A DNA stretch of 64,000 nt from CAWFGS01 sp963815535 (GCA_963815535.1 CAWFGS010000003.1:186001-250000), one strand, 5' to 3'. Shown: positions 17,062 to 25,867, counted from the first letter of the stretch. Notes: a model not told the origin generated them from the letters alone. Numbers and translations are program-made.

Positions 17062-17654
17062 TTGCCGTTCGCCGTGTGTTCGCGCAAAGCTGCCAATACC
17101 GGCAGAAGCGGCATTCCCAGAATGGTGAAATGGTCGCCGATGATGCGTTCGAACAGATGAACGCCGCGCCCCTCGATGCGGAACACGCCCGCACAAAACC
17201 CGACCTCCGGCCATTCCGCATCCAGATATTCATCGATGAACGCATCCGACAAACCGCGCACATGCAAAGATGCCATCGCATGGTCGAGCCATACGATCCG
17301 CCCGCCTCGCGCCAGTGCAGCGGCGCTGTGCAATTGCATTGCCTTGCCGGAAAAGAACTGCAGATGTTCCGCCGCCTGCGCGCGCGTTGCGGCTTTGTCG
17401 AAACGCTGCCCGTCCACCGTCACCAGCGAATCGGACCCAAGCACCAGTGCCGCTGGTTTGAGGCTGGACACCGATGCCGCCTTGGCCGCGGCGAGCCCTT
17501 GCGCGATTTCCGATGGGTCCGCGCCCGCCATCTCCGTTTCCAATGCGCGTTCGTCCAGTTCTGCGGGGTGGGATGCAAAGGCCACATCCGCCGCGCGCAG
17601 CATCTCCATGCGCGAACGGCTTTTCGATGCCAGTATGATCGGCGCTGTCATCAT
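17058..17654 (-). CDS. maf: Maf-family nucleotide pyrophosphatase
   Basis: A 198-residue Maf protein that hydrolyses nucleoside triphosphates, including modified pyrimidine nucleotides, to monophosphates. Family signatures are the N-terminal ILASKSRSRMEMLRAA (with the SxSxxR loop), HPAELDE, VLGSDSLVTVDG and the Lys in DKAATRAQAAEHLQFFSGK. The start is at 17654, or 17651, which overlaps the stop of the PPDK regulator gene. Part of the leftward origin-proximal run. Confidence 0.9.
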   Translation of the reverse strand: MMTAPIILASKSRSRMEMLRAADVAFASHPAELDERALETEMAGADPSEIAQGLAAAKAASVSSLKPAALVLGSDSLVTVDGQRFDKAATRAQAAEHLQFFSGKAMQLHSAAALARGGRIVWLDHAMASLHVRGLSDAFIDEYLDAEWPEVGFCAGVFRIEGRGVHLFERIIGDHFTILGMPLLPVLAALREHTANGK

Positions 17655-18496
17655 ATCGGCTTTGGCCCCGGTTCGCGCGGTGCAGTCCGTTTGCGCCGTT
17701 CATTGACCAATTTGATGACGGCGGCGGCGGTTTCTTCGATGGAACGGCGAGTCACGTCGATCACCGGCCAGTTGTTGTCCGCGAACATGCGCCTGGCGAA
17801 TTTCACTTCCGCCTGGACCCGTTCGCCATCGACATAGGATGTTTCGGTCCCTTCGTTCAGGCTCAGCAACCGATTGCGCCTGATCTGTACCAGCCGTTCA
17901 GGCGCAGTGGTCAGGCCGACGACCAGCGGATGGCGCAAGCCGAACAGCGCATCGGGCGGCGGGCTTTCAACCACCAGCGGAATATTCGCCGTCTTGTACC
18001 CACGATTGGCCAGATAGATGCTGGTCGGCGTCTTCGAACAGCGCGACACCCCGGCCAGCACGATATCGGCCTCCTCCCAATTGTCCCAGTTCACGCCATC
18101 ATCGTGAGCGATAGTGAACTGGATCGCATCGACACGCGCGAAATAGGCTTCGTCCATCAGATGCTGACGTCCGGGCCGGCCATGCGCCTCCTGCCCCAAA
18201 TGGCTTTCGAGCGCTTCGGTCACGGTGTCGAGCGCCGGGATCGCGGGAATGCCCAGCACTCGGCATTGTTCTTCCAGCCGTTGGCGCGTTTCGGGGTTAA
18301 CAAGGGTGAACAGCACCAACCCCGGATTGTCCGCGAGATCAGGAACGATGCGATCCAAATGCTGGCGAGAGCGGACCATCGGCCAGAAATGACGGATCAC
18401 TTCCGCATCGTCGAATTGCGCCAGCGCCGCCTTGGCCACCATTTCCAGCGTTTCGCCAGTGGAATCGGACAGAAGATGCAGGTGCAGACGGCTCAT
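17651..18496 (-). CDS. ppsR: pyruvate, phosphate dikinase regulatory protein (DUF299)
   Basis: A 281-residue bifunctional kinase/pyrophosphorylase of the DUF299 family, acting on a Thr of pyruvate phosphate dikinase or PEP synthase. It begins LHLHLLSDSTGETLEMVAKAAL, carries the P-loop-like GVSRCSKTPTSIYLANRGYKTAN and the HPLVVGLTTAPERL block. The start at 18496 is the first gene edge of the candidate origin gap. A DUF299 gene opposite hemE is the arrangement at the Caulobacter and Rickettsia origins. Confidence 0.92.
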   Translation of the reverse strand: MSRLHLHLLSDSTGETLEMVAKAALAQFDDAEVIRHFWPMVRSRQHLDRIVPDLADNPGLVLFTLVNPETRQRLEEQCRVLGIPAIPALDTVTEALESHLGQEAHGRPGRQHLMDEAYFARVDAIQFTIAHDDGVNWDNWEEADIVLAGVSRCSKTPTSIYLANRGYKTANIPLVVESPPPDALFGLRHPLVVGLTTAPERLVQIRRNRLLSLNEGTETSYVDGERVQAEVKFARRMFADNNWPVIDVTRRSIEETAAAVIKLVNERRKRTAPREPGPKPI

Positions 18497-18841
18497 GATA
18501 CAGGTAGTGGAACTCGCAAATAATCGGCATCGATGCGGCCTGTGGACGATCCGGTGCATAAACCACGGGACAGGCATGACGACAAGTTTCCAGGACGCTT
18601 TCACCCCCGCTACCTCGATCGCGATACGCCGTTTGTGGACAGGAAGCCGGTGTCGTGCACAGGCGATGGATAGCGGGGACAAGTTGCGTTTGACTCAAGC
18701 GCGGTCGGGAGTCGCGCGCAACGCCGACGCTGGAAAGCGTGGGAGAAAATCGGCATAGGGCGCTTATGCCCGCAATCCACAGGGCCAACTACACTCAACA
18801 ATATCTATAAATATCTATTCTAAATGAAGAAAGAGGCTCGC
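18497..18841. other. candidate chromosomal replication origin (oriC)
   Basis: A 345-base gap between the divergent DUF299 regulator gene and hemE, with no convincing coding sequence. It contains four 7-of-9 matches to the DnaA box TTATCCACA: 18541-18549, 18553-18561 and 18634-18642 (read on the minus strand), and 18773-18781 on the plus strand. Next to hemE is a strongly AT-rich block, 18801-18830, with 25 of 30 bases A or T and a direct repeat of ATATCTAT, which would suit an unwinding element. No perfect DnaA box is present. Flanking genes match the conserved alphaproteobacterial origin neighbourhood. The gap must also hold the promoters of both flanking genes. Confidence 0.65.
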
Positions 18842-19882
18842 ATGCCCGGTATTCTGCTCGATACGCTGCATGGCAGGCAGACCGATCGCGTGCCGATGTG
18901 GATGATGCGCCAGGCGGGGCGTTATCTGCCCGAATACCGCGCCTTGCGTGCCGACAAGGGCGGCTTTCTGGAACTGGTTTACGATGCCCGGGCGGCAGCG
19001 GAAGTGACCGTGCAGCCGATCCGGCGGTTCGGGTTCGACGGTACGATCCTGTTTTCCGATATTCTGATCGTCCCTTATGCCATGGGTCAGCATCTGGAGT
19101 TTCTTGCCGGAGAAGGGCCGCGCCTCTCGCCCCGGCTGCTCGATGCCCCGCTGGAGAGCCTGGAAGCGGTGCCAGAGCGCCTCGATCCGATTTATGCGAC
19201 TGTGGCTGCGGTTGCCGCCCAATTGCGCGCAGAAGGCTTCGGCACAAGCACGCTGTTGGGCTTCGCCGGCAGTCCGTGGACCGTCGCGACCTATATGGTG
19301 AACGGCGAAGGCAGCCGGGATCAACACGAAACCCGCGCGCTGGCCTATCGCGATCCGGCTGCGTTCCAGCGCATCGTCGATGCCATCGGCGCGCTGACGG
19401 TCGAATATCTGTCCGGCCAGATCGATGCGGGCGTCGAAGCCGTGCAATTGTTCGACAGCTGGTCCGGTACGCTGAGTCCGGCGCAGTTCGAACGCTGGGT
19501 CATCGCGCCCAATGCGGCGATCGTGTCCGCGCTCAAGGCCATTCATCCCGATGTGCCCATCATCGGCTTTCCCAAGGGGGCGGGCGAGAAACTGCCTGCC
19601 TATGTGCGCGAAACGGGTGTCGATGCGGTGGGCGTCGATGAAACGATCAATCCGGTCTGGGCAATGCGGGAATTGCCTGCCGGCGTGCCCGTGCAGGGCA
19701 ATCTCGATCCGCTGGTGCTGCTGGCAGGCGGCGACGCATTGGTGGAAGGCGCGCAGCATATTCTGAAAACCTTCGCCGAGCGGCCGCATATCTTCAATCT
19801 GGGGCATGGCATCGGGCAGCATACGCCGATCGAACATGTCGAACGGCTGGTTGCGACGGTACGCGAATGGCCCAACTTTTAA
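18842..19882 (+). CDS. hemE: uroporphyrinogen decarboxylase
   Basis: Decarboxylates the four acetate side chains of uroporphyrinogen III to give coproporphyrinogen III in haem synthesis. The 346-residue protein has the signature RVPMWMMRQAGRYLPEYR, the catalytic Asp in FDGTILFSDILIVPYAMG, and C-terminal VQGNLDPLVLLAGG and FNLGHGIGQHTPIEHV. ATG 18842 is chosen because AGAAAGAGG lies six bases before it; the ATG at 18824 has no ribosome site and lies in the AT-rich block. It borders the candidate origin. Confidence 0.94.
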   Translation: MPGILLDTLHGRQTDRVPMWMMRQAGRYLPEYRALRADKGGFLELVYDARAAAEVTVQPIRRFGFDGTILFSDILIVPYAMGQHLEFLAGEGPRLSPRLLDAPLESLEAVPERLDPIYATVAAVAAQLRAEGFGTSTLLGFAGSPWTVATYMVNGEGSRDQHETRALAYRDPAAFQRIVDAIGALTVEYLSGQIDAGVEAVQLFDSWSGTLSPAQFERWVIAPNAAIVSALKAIHPDVPIIGFPKGAGEKLPAYVRETGVDAVGVDETINPVWAMRELPAGVPVQGNLDPLVLLAGGDALVEGAQHILKTFAERPHIFNLGHGIGQHTPIEHVERLVATVREWPNF

Positions 19883-19939
19883 GCAGGCGGACTTCTGGAA
19901 AGGGATGACGGCGCGGTCGCCAGCGGGTAGGGAACCGCC

Positions 19940-20383
19940 ATGCAGGAATTTCTCGCGCCATTGTATCTCTGGTTGAAGGCCGGCCACCTGATTTTCGTGA
20001 TCTTCTGGATCGCCGGGCTGTTCATGCTGCCGCGCTATCTCGTGTATCATCAGGAAGCCGCCATCGGATCGCCCGAAGAAGCTTTATGGGTCGCGCGCGA
20101 GGCGAAACTACGCACGATCATCTTGACGCCTGCGATCGTGATCGTCTGGCTGCTTGGGCTGGCACTGCTTGGCACCGGGATCGTCGCGATCGGTGGCTGG
20201 TTCCATGTAAAACTGCTGCTGGTGCTGGCCTTGTCGGGCTATCATGGGTGGCTGGTCGTCTATTCCAAGAAACTGGCGAACGGGCAGCGCAGCCTGTCGG
20301 GCAAGACCTTGCGGTTGCTGAACGAAGTGCCTGGCATTGCCGTGGCGATTATCGTCGTGCTGGCAATCGTCAAACCGTTCTGA
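19940..20383 (+). CDS. hemJ: protoporphyrinogen IX oxidase, HemJ type
   Basis: A 147-residue integral membrane protein with four hydrophobic helices that oxidises protoporphyrinogen IX to protoporphyrin IX. The family's essential histidine (LKAGHLIFVIFWIAGLFMLPRYLVYH) and lysine (FHVKLLLVLALSGYHGW) are present, as is the KKLANGQRSLSGKTLRLLNEVP loop. It lies 57 bases after hemE, consistent with one haem operon. HemJ replaces HemG/HemY in many alphaproteobacteria. Confidence 0.88.
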   Translation: MQEFLAPLYLWLKAGHLIFVIFWIAGLFMLPRYLVYHQEAAIGSPEEALWVAREAKLRTIILTPAIVIVWLLGLALLGTGIVAIGGWFHVKLLLVLALSGYHGWLVVYSKKLANGQRSLSGKTLRLLNEVPGIAVAIIVVLAIVKPF

Positions 20384-20570
20384 TCGCGCCACTTTCGAAC
20401 TTGCGCGATTGACGGTGCATCCCATCGCCTTTACTGACGGCCCATCGGCATAAGGTCCGGCCGCGAATGGCCGGGCAGGTCCGCTTTCCCCAAGCCCAAC
20501 GACCTTCGATCACCCTCCCCCGCCGCATGCCGCCGGATCGGCGCACGGCCCGATTGCTGGAACACGCGTA

Positions 20571-21836
20571 ATGCATCTGAAAGAACTGAAAGCCAAAACT
20601 CCCGCCGAACTGGTCGCGATGGCGGAAGAACTGGGTGTCGAGGGCGCTTCCACCATGCGCCGTCAGGATCTGATGTTCTGCATCCTGCGCGAACTGGCGG
20701 AGGACGAGGAATATTCCGAAGACATCATGGGTATCGGAACGATCGAAGTGCTTCAGGACGGTTTCGGTTTCCTTCGCAGTCCGGAGGCGAATTATCTGGC
20801 CGGGCCGGGCGATATCTACGTTTCCCCGAACCAGGTCCGCAAATGGGGCCTTCGCACCGGCGACACCGTCGAAGGGGACATTCGCGCGCCGAAAGAGGGC
20901 GAACGCTATTTCGCGCTGACGAAACTGACCACAGTCAATTTCGAAGATCCCGACCAGGTTCGCATGCGGACCAATTTCGACAACCTGACGCCGCTCTATC
21001 CCGAACAGAAATTGTCGCTCGATACGCTGGACCCCACGGTTCAGGACAAATCGGCGCGCGTGATCGATATCATATCGCCCCAGGGCAAGGGCCAGCGCGC
21101 CCTGATCGTCGCGCCGCCGCGTACGGGTAAAACAGTGTTGCTGCAGAATATCGCCAAGGCGATTACCGACAATCACCCCGAAGTGTTCCTGCTGGTCCTG
21201 CTGGTCGATGAACGGCCCGAAGAAGTTACCGACATGCAGCGCAGCGTGAAAGGCGAAGTGATCGCCAGCACGTTCGACGAACCGGCGACGCGGCACGTAC
21301 AGGTCGCCGAAATGGTGATCGAAAAGGCGAAGCGGCTGGTCGAACACAAGAACGACGTGGTCATTCTGCTCAATTCAATCACCCGGCTGGGCCGTGCCTA
21401 CAACACCGTGGTTCCATCGTCGGGCAAGGTGCTGACCGGCGGCGTCGATGCGAATGCGCTGCAACGGCCCAAGCGATTCTTCGGTGCGGCCCGCAATATC
21501 GAAGAAGGCGGATCGCTTTCGATCATCGCCACCGCGTTGATCGATACCGGCAGCCGGATGGATGAAGTGATCTTCGAAGAGTTCAAGGGAACCGGCAATT
21601 CCGAAATCGTGCTCGACCGCAAAGTCGCGGACAAACGCATTTTCCCCGCGCTGGACGTCGGCAAATCGGGCACGCGCAAGGAAGAGCTGTTGGTCGAAAA
21701 GGACAAGCTCAGCAAAATGTGGGTGCTGCGCCGTATCCTGATGCAGATGGGCACGATCGACGCGATGGAATTCCTGCTCGACAAGATGAAGGATTCTAAG
21801 ACCAACGAAGATTTCTTCGACACGATGAACCAGTAG
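20571..21836 (+). CDS. rho: transcription termination factor Rho
   Basis: Hexameric RNA-dependent ATPase that ends transcription of untranslated RNA. The 421-residue protein has the N-terminal helical domain (MHLKELKAKTPAELVAMAEELGVEGASTMRRQDLMFCILRE), the RNA-binding cold-shock-like domain with GFGFLRSPEANYLAGPGDIYVS, the Walker A IVAPPRTGKT and Walker B LLVLLVDERPEEVTDM, and the Q/R-loop region GRAYNTVVPSSGK. It is intact. The 187-base upstream gap shows no gene. Confidence 0.97.
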   Translation: MHLKELKAKTPAELVAMAEELGVEGASTMRRQDLMFCILRELAEDEEYSEDIMGIGTIEVLQDGFGFLRSPEANYLAGPGDIYVSPNQVRKWGLRTGDTVEGDIRAPKEGERYFALTKLTTVNFEDPDQVRMRTNFDNLTPLYPEQKLSLDTLDPTVQDKSARVIDIISPQGKGQRALIVAPPRTGKTVLLQNIAKAITDNHPEVFLLVLLVDERPEEVTDMQRSVKGEVIASTFDEPATRHVQVAEMVIEKAKRLVEHKNDVVILLNSITRLGRAYNTVVPSSGKVLTGGVDANALQRPKRFFGAARNIEEGGSLSIIATALIDTGSRMDEVIFEEFKGTGNSEIVLDRKVADKRIFPALDVGKSGTRKEELLVEKDKLSKMWVLRRILMQMGTIDAMEFLLDKMKDSKTNEDFFDTMNQ

Positions 21837-21938
21837 GCTGGTTTGCCCGCTTCGATTCAACGCTTCCAAGATTCGATTCGTCGCAAACTGCATGTCGCAG
21901 ATACGAACTGACTGGCAGATCGCTGTTGGGAGTTTGCT

Positions 21939-22187
21939 ATGATCAGGTCGCGCGATGAGGAAATAGATCGCAATTACGACTATTTTCAACGAAATTTAAC
22001 CAGCTTCTTATCGGATCACCGTGACGAGTATGTGTTGCTTCGAGATGCGAACATCGTGAATTTCTTCCAACTTCCCAGTGCAGCGCGGCGTTTTGCGGAA
22101 GCCAATTATCCTGATAATCTGTTCTCCATTCAGGAGGTGACTGACGAGCCCGTTGATCTGGGATACATGTCCCATGCGGTTGGTTGA
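21939..22187 (+). CDS. small DUF5678-like protein, first gene of retropepsin cassette
   Basis: An 82-residue protein (EIDRNYDYFQRNLTSFLSDHRDEYVLLRDANIVNFFQ, then AANYPDNLFSIQEVTDEPVDLGYMSHAVG-type ending). The NYxYFxxNL...EYVLLRD...FSIQEV pattern resembles the DUF5678 small proteins that often precede retropepsin-like genes in bacteria; this is a resemblance by eye. GGGAG at 21928-21932 lies six bases before the ATG. Base composition is clearly more AT-rich than the neighbours, suggesting transfer. Its end overlaps the protease ORF by 14 bases. Function unknown. Confidence 0.6.
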   Translation: MIRSRDEEIDRNYDYFQRNLTSFLSDHRDEYVLLRDANIVNFFQLPSAARRFAEANYPDNLFSIQEVTDEPVDLGYMSHAVG

Positions 22188-22587
22188 AGGACGGCACAAT
22201 TACCGCCGCATAGTTCTACGGGTCGCTGTATTTGCGACCCTGGAGCCAAACGATCTTACTTTTGAATTGTATGATGGGTTGGTTGATACAGGCGCAACCA
22301 AATCGTGTCTGCCGAAACGGATAATCGATCGTTTTGCTTTTCCTCAAGAAGGAAAGCGAACATTGGTCAGCGCAACGGAAACCAGAATGGTACCGTCTTA
22401 CGCACTCCGATTGGGTTTGATCGATTCCGATGCACCGAGCAGCGTATTACCCTTTGTGTTTACCGAAACGATAGGTTTCCGATTGCCACAGGTTTAGCAA
22501 TTCGATCTGCTCTTGGGCATGGATATTCTGGGGCAGACCAATCTACATATCAAGCCCGACGGAACATATTCACTCCATTTTAGCTGA
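22174..22587 (+). CDS. retropepsin-like aspartic protease, interrupted by an in-frame TAG
   Basis: A single-domain retropepsin-like protein of about 137 residues. The active-site loop GLVDTGATKSCLPKRII has the DTGA motif of monomeric retroviral-type aspartic proteases, which work as dimers. A TAG at 22495-22497 stops translation, but the same frame continues for 29 codons as FDLLLGMDILGQTNLHIKPDGTYSLHFS. That stretch supplies the hydrophobic LLGMD segment normally found near the end of this fold. Either a point mutation has truncated the gene, the base is wrong, or the stop is read through. It overlaps the upstream small gene and shares its lower GC content. Confidence 0.65.
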
Positions 22588-22605
22588 CAGAAGTGAATGT
22601 CACAA

Positions 22606-23226
22606 TCAAAACGCCCCTTCGGGTTCCTGATTGACCGTAGGGGGTGCGCTGGGGTCGGTGATTTCGTCGCCGACCGGCCCGTCGCGTTCACGTTCCAGGC
22701 GGTCGAGATAGGCACGCTCCAGCAATTCGACGCGTTCCTGTTCTGCAGCGGCGTCTTCATCGATGGTGGCCAGGCGTTCCGCCCGCGCCATTTCGATCAG
22801 CTGGCCGAACCGCACATCGCTGCCTTCAGCCTTGTCCTTGTAGAAATCGTCGATCATCTGCTGCGTGCAGCCAAGGAAGCCGCCGGCGCCTGCCGCATCG
22901 CAACTGAGCGTTCCGAAATCGCCGATCATCTCGAACCGTTCGGCCCGCGCTGCCCAGGACCGGTTTTCCGGACTGTCGCTTAGGCGCAGATTTTCCGGAA
23001 TGCGGAACCGTTCGCTTTCGGGTTTGCGCGCGACGACGATAATTTCGTCCCCTACGGTTTCGGGCGGGGCATCGTCGCCATACACGACGACCAGCCGGAC
23101 ACTATCCGTCGGAGCGGGGGTGGCTGGCGCGGAAGCCGTTGGCGCGGCCTCATCCTGCGCGGCGACGGGGGCAGGCGCAAAAGACATCGCGGAGGCGGCG
23201 AGAAGAACGGGCAGAAGTTTCATCAT
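22606..23226 (-). CDS. exported protein of unknown function
   Basis: A 206-residue protein with a signal peptide (MMKLLPVLLAASAMSFAPAPVAAQ) and an Ala/Pro/Thr-rich stretch to about residue 42. A segment DEIIVVARKPESERFRIPENLR follows, then a cysteine pair (LSCDAAGAGGFLGCTQQM) and a charged C-terminal helix. The DEIIVVARKPE piece is a recurring element in exported sphingomonad proteins, but I cannot name a family. AAAGG lies six bases before the ATG at 23226. It is the last gene of the leftward run from proA. Confidence 0.65.
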   Translation of the reverse strand: MMKLLPVLLAASAMSFAPAPVAAQDEAAPTASAPATPAPTDSVRLVVVYGDDAPPETVGDEIIVVARKPESERFRIPENLRLSDSPENRSWAARAERFEMIGDFGTLSCDAAGAGGFLGCTQQMIDDFYKDKAEGSDVRFGQLIEMARAERLATIDEDAAAEQERVELLERAYLDRLERERDGPVGDEITDPSAPPTVNQEPEGAF

Positions 23227-23307
23227 CGTGAACCTTTCGACTTGGCGTCGTGTTTCGTTACATTAGACGGGGCGGCGCTGAATAAGGCGTGAAGCCCTGT
23301 TCCCACG

Positions 23308-23895
23308 TTACACCCGCTCCGACAATTTGATGGCGGCGCGGCAACCCAGCCGGATCGCGCCGGTCAACAGCGCATAGGCGGGGGCGCGCTCTGCGCCCGA
23401 CGCGATGGCCGTGTCGTGATGTTCGCGCTCGTCTTCGCGGAATTGTTCGATCATGCCCGCGAGTTCCGGGTCCGCCCCAGTGGTTTCCAGTGCGTCCAGC
23501 TGGTCGGAATAATGTCGGTCGATTTCCTGTTCGACGGCTGCGGTGCAGGCCATGGCGGCCTCGGGGCCGATCAGCGCGGTCGCCGCACCCAGGGCGAAAC
23601 CGGCGGTGTTCCAGAACGGATGCAGCACGGTCGGGCGAATACCGCGCCGGGCCATCAGCGCGTCGAATTGCGCGCGGTGGTTGGCCTCCTGTTCGGCCAT
23701 TGCGGCGATCTCGGTCGCATGCGGACCCCGATCGCCGACGATCGCCAGCTGGCCTGCGTAAATGCGCGTCGCGCCGAATTCGCCAGCCTGATCGACGCGG
23801 ATCATGCGCGCGATATCCTTCGCGCTGAGCGAAGAATGCGGGGCGTGTTTCGTCGCGGAGATTTCGGTTGGGGGCATTTCGGTTGGGGCAGTCAT
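23308..23895 (-). CDS. coq7: demethoxyubiquinone hydroxylase (Coq7 family)
   Basis: Di-iron monooxygenase for the last ring hydroxylation of ubiquinone. The 195-residue protein keeps the di-iron ligands in two repeated pairs: AGEFGATRIY and AEQEANHRAQFD, then VEQEIDRHYSDQLDAL and REDEREHHDTA. The C-terminal AIRLGCRAAIKLSERV helix is typical. The start at 23895 overlaps the dsbB-like stop. The N-terminal 15 residues are Pro/Thr-rich and not conserved. Confidence 0.9.
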   Translation of the reverse strand: MTAPTEMPPTEISATKHAPHSSLSAKDIARMIRVDQAGEFGATRIYAGQLAIVGDRGPHATEIAAMAEQEANHRAQFDALMARRGIRPTVLHPFWNTAGFALGAATALIGPEAAMACTAAVEQEIDRHYSDQLDALETTGADPELAGMIEQFREDEREHHDTAIASGAERAPAYALLTGAIRLGCRAAIKLSERV

Positions 23896-24371
23896 GTTCG
23901 TTTCGTCCTTGCGATCAAAACCAGAATGGCGATTGCGCCGCCGGTGGAGATCAAAAAGTTCCATCCTGCCAAGGAAACGCCCCAAAGCCGCCACGGTGCC
24001 ACGTCGCAGCGAATTAGCGGCGCGTTCATGATATTGTCGAGTGCGCTGACGCCTTCCGCCCCGCTTGCAACCACGCCGCTGGCGCACGATGTCAGCCCTT
24101 CCCACCAGCCATATTCGACTCCGGCGTGAAAGCCCCCGATCACGCCGGACGTGGCAATCGCAAATGCGGACAGCGCGACCCAGATCGCGCGCATGGGCAA
24201 AGCATACGCCGCCAGTGCCAGCCCGAACGCCGCGAAATGCGGCCAGCGTTGCCACCAGCACATCTCGCACGGATAAAGGCCGAAGACATATTGCGACACA
24301 TACGCCCCGCCGAGCAGCGCGGCCGGGATTGCCAGCGCGAGATGCGCTGCGAGGCGCTGGGACGCGGTCAT
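23892..24371 (-). CDS. dsbB: DsbB-family disulfide bond formation protein
   Basis: A 159-residue four-helix membrane protein that reoxidises a DsbA-type oxidase with quinone. The first redox pair is in YPCEMCWWQRWPH; the second pair is probably the cysteines of GLTSCASG and PLIRCDVAPW in the second periplasmic loop. The start at 24371 places the first helix at about residues 9-28; longer starts add a non-hydrophobic extension. It overlaps coq7 by ATGA and follows ctpA by 19 bases. Confidence 0.85.
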   Translation of the reverse strand: MTASQRLAAHLALAIPAALLGGAYVSQYVFGLYPCEMCWWQRWPHFAAFGLALAAYALPMRAIWVALSAFAIATSGVIGGFHAGVEYGWWEGLTSCASGVVASGAEGVSALDNIMNAPLIRCDVAPWRLWGVSLAGWNFLISTGGAIAILVLIARTKRT

Positions 24372-24390
24372 GCGTGTGTCGGTCCCACCG

Positions 24391-25782
24391 CTATCGATTA
24401 CGCCGGGCGACCTGTTTCGGGGCAGTGCGGCGTAAGGTGCGGATGGCATAATCGAGTTGGAAATCCTCCACCCCCTGCTCCTTCAGCTGATCGGCTGTCA
24501 GTTTGAAGCGCGGATCGTCCAGCTTGTCGTTTTCCAGCGCTTCGTCCTTCAGCGCCAGTTCGTTCACCAGATGACCGCGCAGATCCGACTCGCGCATTCT
24601 GAACCGGGCGCGTTTTTCCAGATCGGGGTCGGACAGTTGGGGCACGGTGATGTCGGGTTTGATCCCGCCTTCCTGCACCGATTTGCCCGCTGGCGTGTAA
24701 TAGCGGGCCGTGGTCAGCTTCAGCGCGGCGCTGCCGCCCAACGGCAACAGGGTCTGCACGCTGCCCTTGCCGAAACTGCGCTCTCCCATCACCACCGCAC
24801 GGCGATGATCCTGCAACGCGCCGGCGACGATCTCGCTGGCGCTGGCGGAACCGGCATCGATCAGCACGATCATCGGCACATCGCCCGCAATCTCCCCGCG
24901 AAAGACGGATTCGGAATCGTAGAGGATGGTTTCGCCGCGCGCTCGCCCGCGCTGGGACACGATGCGCCCCTTGTCGAGAAACAGGTCCGACAGCGCCACC
25001 GCTTCGTCCAGCGATCCGCCGGGGTTCGATCGCAGGTCGAGGATCAGGCCGCCGATCGATCCGCCCGACTTGGCGGCATCGCCCTGCAACGCTTTCCAGG
25101 CGTTCAGCACATCGCGGCCGACATCGCGGGAAAATTCGTTGACCATGATGTGACCGATATTGCCCGGCTGCAGTTCGTGCGTCACCGGCTCCAGTTCGAT
25201 CACGCCGCGCGTGACCGTGGCGTCGAACGGTTCGTCGCGACCGGGGCGAAAGATGGTGACGGTGATGTCCGTCCCCGCCGGGCCGCGCATCCGCTGCACC
25301 GCATCGTCCAGATCGCCGCCATAAATCAGGTCGCCGTCGATATGGGTGATGTAATCGCCCGCTTTCAGCCCCGACTTTTCCGCCGGGCTGCCACGAAACG
25401 GGCTGATGATCTTCACCGCACCATCATCGAGCTGCACCGACAGGCCCAGCCCCGAATAATTCCCGTCGATCAGCGTGTTCAACCGTTGCAGGTCGCTGCC
25501 GTCGAGATAACCGGAATGCGGATCGAGGGAAGCGAGCATCCCGTCGATCGCGCCGCGGATCAGCTTTTCATCATCGACCGGCTCGACATAATTCGCCTTG
25601 ATCTGTTCATACGTCGCGAACAGGCGGGCGAATTCCGGCCCGGCGCGGCCGTCGACCTGCGCCATGCCCGCCGTAGTGGCGGGGATCAACGCAACCGCCG
25701 TTACCAGCGCGGCGGCGCGCCACATGTTGGCGAAACGCATACGGGGGTTGGCGGCGGCGGATGGAATGTCGGAAGTCGGCAT
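24391..25782 (-). CDS. ctpA: S41 family C-terminal processing peptidase
   Basis: Periplasmic tail-specific protease of 463 residues. The N-terminus carries a signal or anchor segment (MWRAAALVTAVALIPATTAGMAQ). A PDZ domain (GLGLSVQLDDGAVKIISPFRGSPAEKSGLKAGDYI) precedes the S41 domain, whose catalytic Ser lies in GSASASEIVAGAL and Lys in GERSFGKGSVQT. Such enzymes trim penicillin-binding proteins and lipoproteins and often act with envelope hydrolases; the EnvC-like gene just upstream fits this. Confidence 0.92.
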   Translation of the reverse strand: MPTSDIPSAAANPRMRFANMWRAAALVTAVALIPATTAGMAQVDGRAGPEFARLFATYEQIKANYVEPVDDEKLIRGAIDGMLASLDPHSGYLDGSDLQRLNTLIDGNYSGLGLSVQLDDGAVKIISPFRGSPAEKSGLKAGDYITHIDGDLIYGGDLDDAVQRMRGPAGTDITVTIFRPGRDEPFDATVTRGVIELEPVTHELQPGNIGHIMVNEFSRDVGRDVLNAWKALQGDAAKSGGSIGGLILDLRSNPGGSLDEAVALSDLFLDKGRIVSQRGRARGETILYDSESVFRGEIAGDVPMIVLIDAGSASASEIVAGALQDHRRAVVMGERSFGKGSVQTLLPLGGSAALKLTTARYYTPAGKSVQEGGIKPDITVPQLSDPDLEKRARFRMRESDLRGHLVNELALKDEALENDKLDDPRFKLTADQLKEQGVEDFQLDYAIRTLRRTAPKQVARRNR

Positions 25783-25867
25783 GGGCGGGAATATCCTTGT
25801 TATCCACACCCTATCGCGCATGATCGGTTAATGCCAGATGAGCTTCGATAGCCCTGCCAAACCGACG

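Noticed and set aside
18432..18758. A 108-codon open frame reaching into the candidate origin gap
   Set aside because: It begins inside the DUF299 gene on the opposite strand, has no ribosome site and no conserved pattern, and ends before the AT-rich block.
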